Assembly (NCBI GenBank): GCA_029204225.1
Contig: CM055099.1
Location: 66,367,852-66,431,851, forward strand
Length of the DNA stretch: 64,000 bases
From: Diphasiastrum complanatum
Taxonomy: Eukaryota; Streptophyta; Lycopodiopsida; Lycopodiales; Lycopodiaceae
Reading direction: 5' to 3'
Position 1 is the stretch's first letter. Each line of letters opens with the position of its first letter. A program made the translations under genes and the position numbers. The notes beneath the pieces were generated by a model. The model searched no databases. It saw only the letters and a list, made by a program, of their open reading frames with translations, and was not told where the DNA came from. This document shows positions 62,650 to 64,000 of the stretch, one piece after another.

Positions 62650-62995
62650 ATCACATTTAGAGCTTATACTAATGAATCAGATCACAAGCTAATTTCTAAC
62701 TGTGTGAAGGGCTATAGATGTTTTGATCCAGTGGAAAACAAAATCCATGTAAGCCGTGATGTTATCTTTGATAAATCCAAGATGTATGAAGACGAGGATG
62801 CTGAGAAGATAGACACATCCAGTGGGAAAGATGGTATAGTGAGGATACCCCCTGATGATGATCCATTCATTGACCTTCCGAGTGATGAACATGAGGATAC
62901 ATCTCAAGATACTACTACTCAACCTCAAGAGACAGGTTGGAGAGGTAGAGACAAACCTTTTGGTGCAAGAAGATTATCACAATAAAAAGTAGTAG
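62650..62995 (+). mobile_element. Copia fragment (after integrase)
   Basis: Plus-strand reading KGYRCFDPVENKIHVSRDVI and a following acidic linker (DDDPFIDLPSDEHEDTSQD) is the typical segment between copia integrase and reverse transcriptase. Isolated fragment. Confidence 0.75.
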
Positions 62996-63600
62996 GTTGA
63001 TGTTGAGCAAGGTTGATATCTGCAAGCAAATTTCTGAGCTAGATTGTCTCTTTAGTAGCATTTGTGGCAGGAATGTATTCCAATTCTATTGATGAGGTAT
63101 GCTTTCTGCCGTTCCAAGATATTGGGCCTTCATTGAATAGAAATACAAAGTCAAGTTTGCAAGGTGTCGTGTCGTGTCGTGGCATGGCGGCGCCCCATGC
63201 TTACGTTCTCGGTGTTATGAGCAGAAGATCTCGTGGGTTGATAAGAGGGACCTATATACCCAAGGTGAATACCATGAATGAAAGAGACAACTTCACCTCA
63301 CACATGGTTTTAGGGATATAAGATGGATGTAACGAGAAAATAATAGGATGATTAGGTAGATTCATGGAGACAAGTGAAATGTTGTAGTTAATAATGATAT
63401 ATCTTGTTGAAGATGATATAATCGATATCGATTTCATGATGAGAAAGTTGTGTCCATACCACCAAGGTATGGTCGTAAGTTCATTTGAAAAAGCTCACAT
63501 GTGGACTCCTTAGAGCTACTCGAGACAATTTTGGTGTAGGGAGTTGTCGTTTGTTGTGATGGATTGGATTCCTAGAAGTTGGGTGGTGACAATTTTGGGC
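62996..63600. other. No gene recognised, 3' flank of U2
   Basis: Short frames only. A GTGTC/GTGGC-type microrepeat (TGTCGTGTCGTGTCGTGG) lies near 63165-63182. Confidence 0.5.
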
Positions 63601-63620
63601 TCCCCTGAGGAGGGAGGGAT

Positions 63621-63815
63621 GGGCTGCGCCAGGCCTTTGAAGTAGTGCAATACAAAGGCGACGCATGCAAACCCGAGTAGCAAGCTACCGAATGGGCCTG
63701 CAACCTCGAAACAAATTAGATTAATAGCATGAGACCCAATGGGTCTCGTATCAGCTATTAAGCTGATAAGAACAGATACTACACTTGATCTTAGCCAAAA
63801 GGCCGAGAAAGGTAT
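63621..63815 (-). ncRNA. U2 spliceosomal snRNA
   Basis: U2 base-pairs with the intron branch site in the spliceosome. The minus strand from 63815 reads ATACCTTTCTCGGCCTTTTG, continues without change through the branch-site recognition sequence GTGTAGTATCTGTTC, and forms stem IIa (ATCAGC with GCTGAT, a paired change from the usual ATCAGT/TCTGAT) and stem IIb (GAGACCCA with TGGGTCTC). An Sm-like site follows (AATTTGTTT, less U-rich than usual). Stem-loop IV is GCCTTTG/CAAAGGC with loop TATTGCACTACTT, close to the U2B'' binding loop. Length of 195 nt agrees with plant U2. CAGGGGAGCCCAA about 10 bases past the end resembles the plant snRNA 3' box. A TATA-like CAATAAG lies near -30, but a clear upstream sequence element (RTCCCACATCG) is not seen. 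Confidence 0.92.
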
Positions 63816-64000
63816 GCTTTGGTAAGTGGCGGCCCTTGCTTCTTATTGCACCCCACCTCAACCTCACTTCCTGACATGCTTATGGAACTATTCTTTCATT
63901 CTCTCAACGCCACCGCACACCTCCAGGACCACCAGCAGCAGGTCAGGTGCTTGCTTGTTGTTTCTTCTTTCCTTCTTACAACATACAATAAACTCTCTCT
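63816..64000 (-). promoter_or_regulatory. Presumed U2 upstream region
   Basis: On the minus strand CAATAAG occurs at about -33 to -27, where plant Pol II snRNA genes have a TATA box. Around -63 to -73 only GTTCCATAAGC is a weak match to the usual upstream element. Promoter activity is therefore uncertain. Confidence 0.3.

Overview
The window is nuclear DNA from a land plant with a large, repeat-rich genome. The evidence is one spliced host gene, a plant-type U2 snRNA gene and a dense layer of plant Ty1/copia and Ty3/gypsy LTR elements, LINEs, a hAT relic and long (GA)n, (CA)n and (GT)n tracts. The giant introns and the diverged host protein fit a fern, gymnosperm or other non-flowering lineage better than a small-genome angiosperm. 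That placement is inference and the species cannot be named.

Host genes. The plus strand carries most of a ZPR1 zinc-finger protein gene. Fourteen exons between 13698 and 50595 join with no frame conflict into 444 residues plus a stop. The N-terminal exon(s), with the first half of zinc finger 1, were not found and probably lie upstream of the window. Two introns are very large: 15094-36931 (about 21.8 kb) and 43010-50127 (about 7.1 kb). The only other host gene I support is a U2 snRNA on the minus strand at 63621-63815.

Layout. 1-1190: nothing recognised. 1195-4680: Ty3/gypsy fossil (minus). 4680-10620: an old copia gag fragment (minus) split by a younger copia element, 4909-10431, with 0.8-kb LTRs and a perfect TTTAA target duplication. 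10880-12110: another gypsy fossil. 13698-15093: ZPR1 exons 1-5 (numbered as seen). 15094-36931, the giant intron: a gypsy fossil, two minus-strand LINE copies ending at (GA)n tracts, a hAT transposase fragment, a copia fossil, a multi-exon coding relic of unknown family (29590-32900) containing a miniature LTR element (TRIM) whose LTRs carry tRNA-like sequences, then three plus-strand LINE 3' fragments. 36932-43009: ZPR1 exons 6-12. 43100-48900: a gypsy fossil of the same family as the first one, with a hairpin-bearing LTR, and copia remnants. 50128-50595: the last two ZPR1 exons. 51150-63000: a 357-373-bp tandem repeat, several copia fossils, a 1.2-kb foldback element nested in one of them, and a compound microsatellite. 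63621-63815: U2.

How it works together. The ZPR1 exons are conserved and in frame while tens of kilobases of mobile DNA have built up in the introns, on both strands and nested in each other. The most interesting signals are the LINE family whose 3' ends repeatedly border (TC)n rather than poly(A), the TRIM with a Pol III-type promoter in its LTRs, and the unrecognised multi-exon coding relic.
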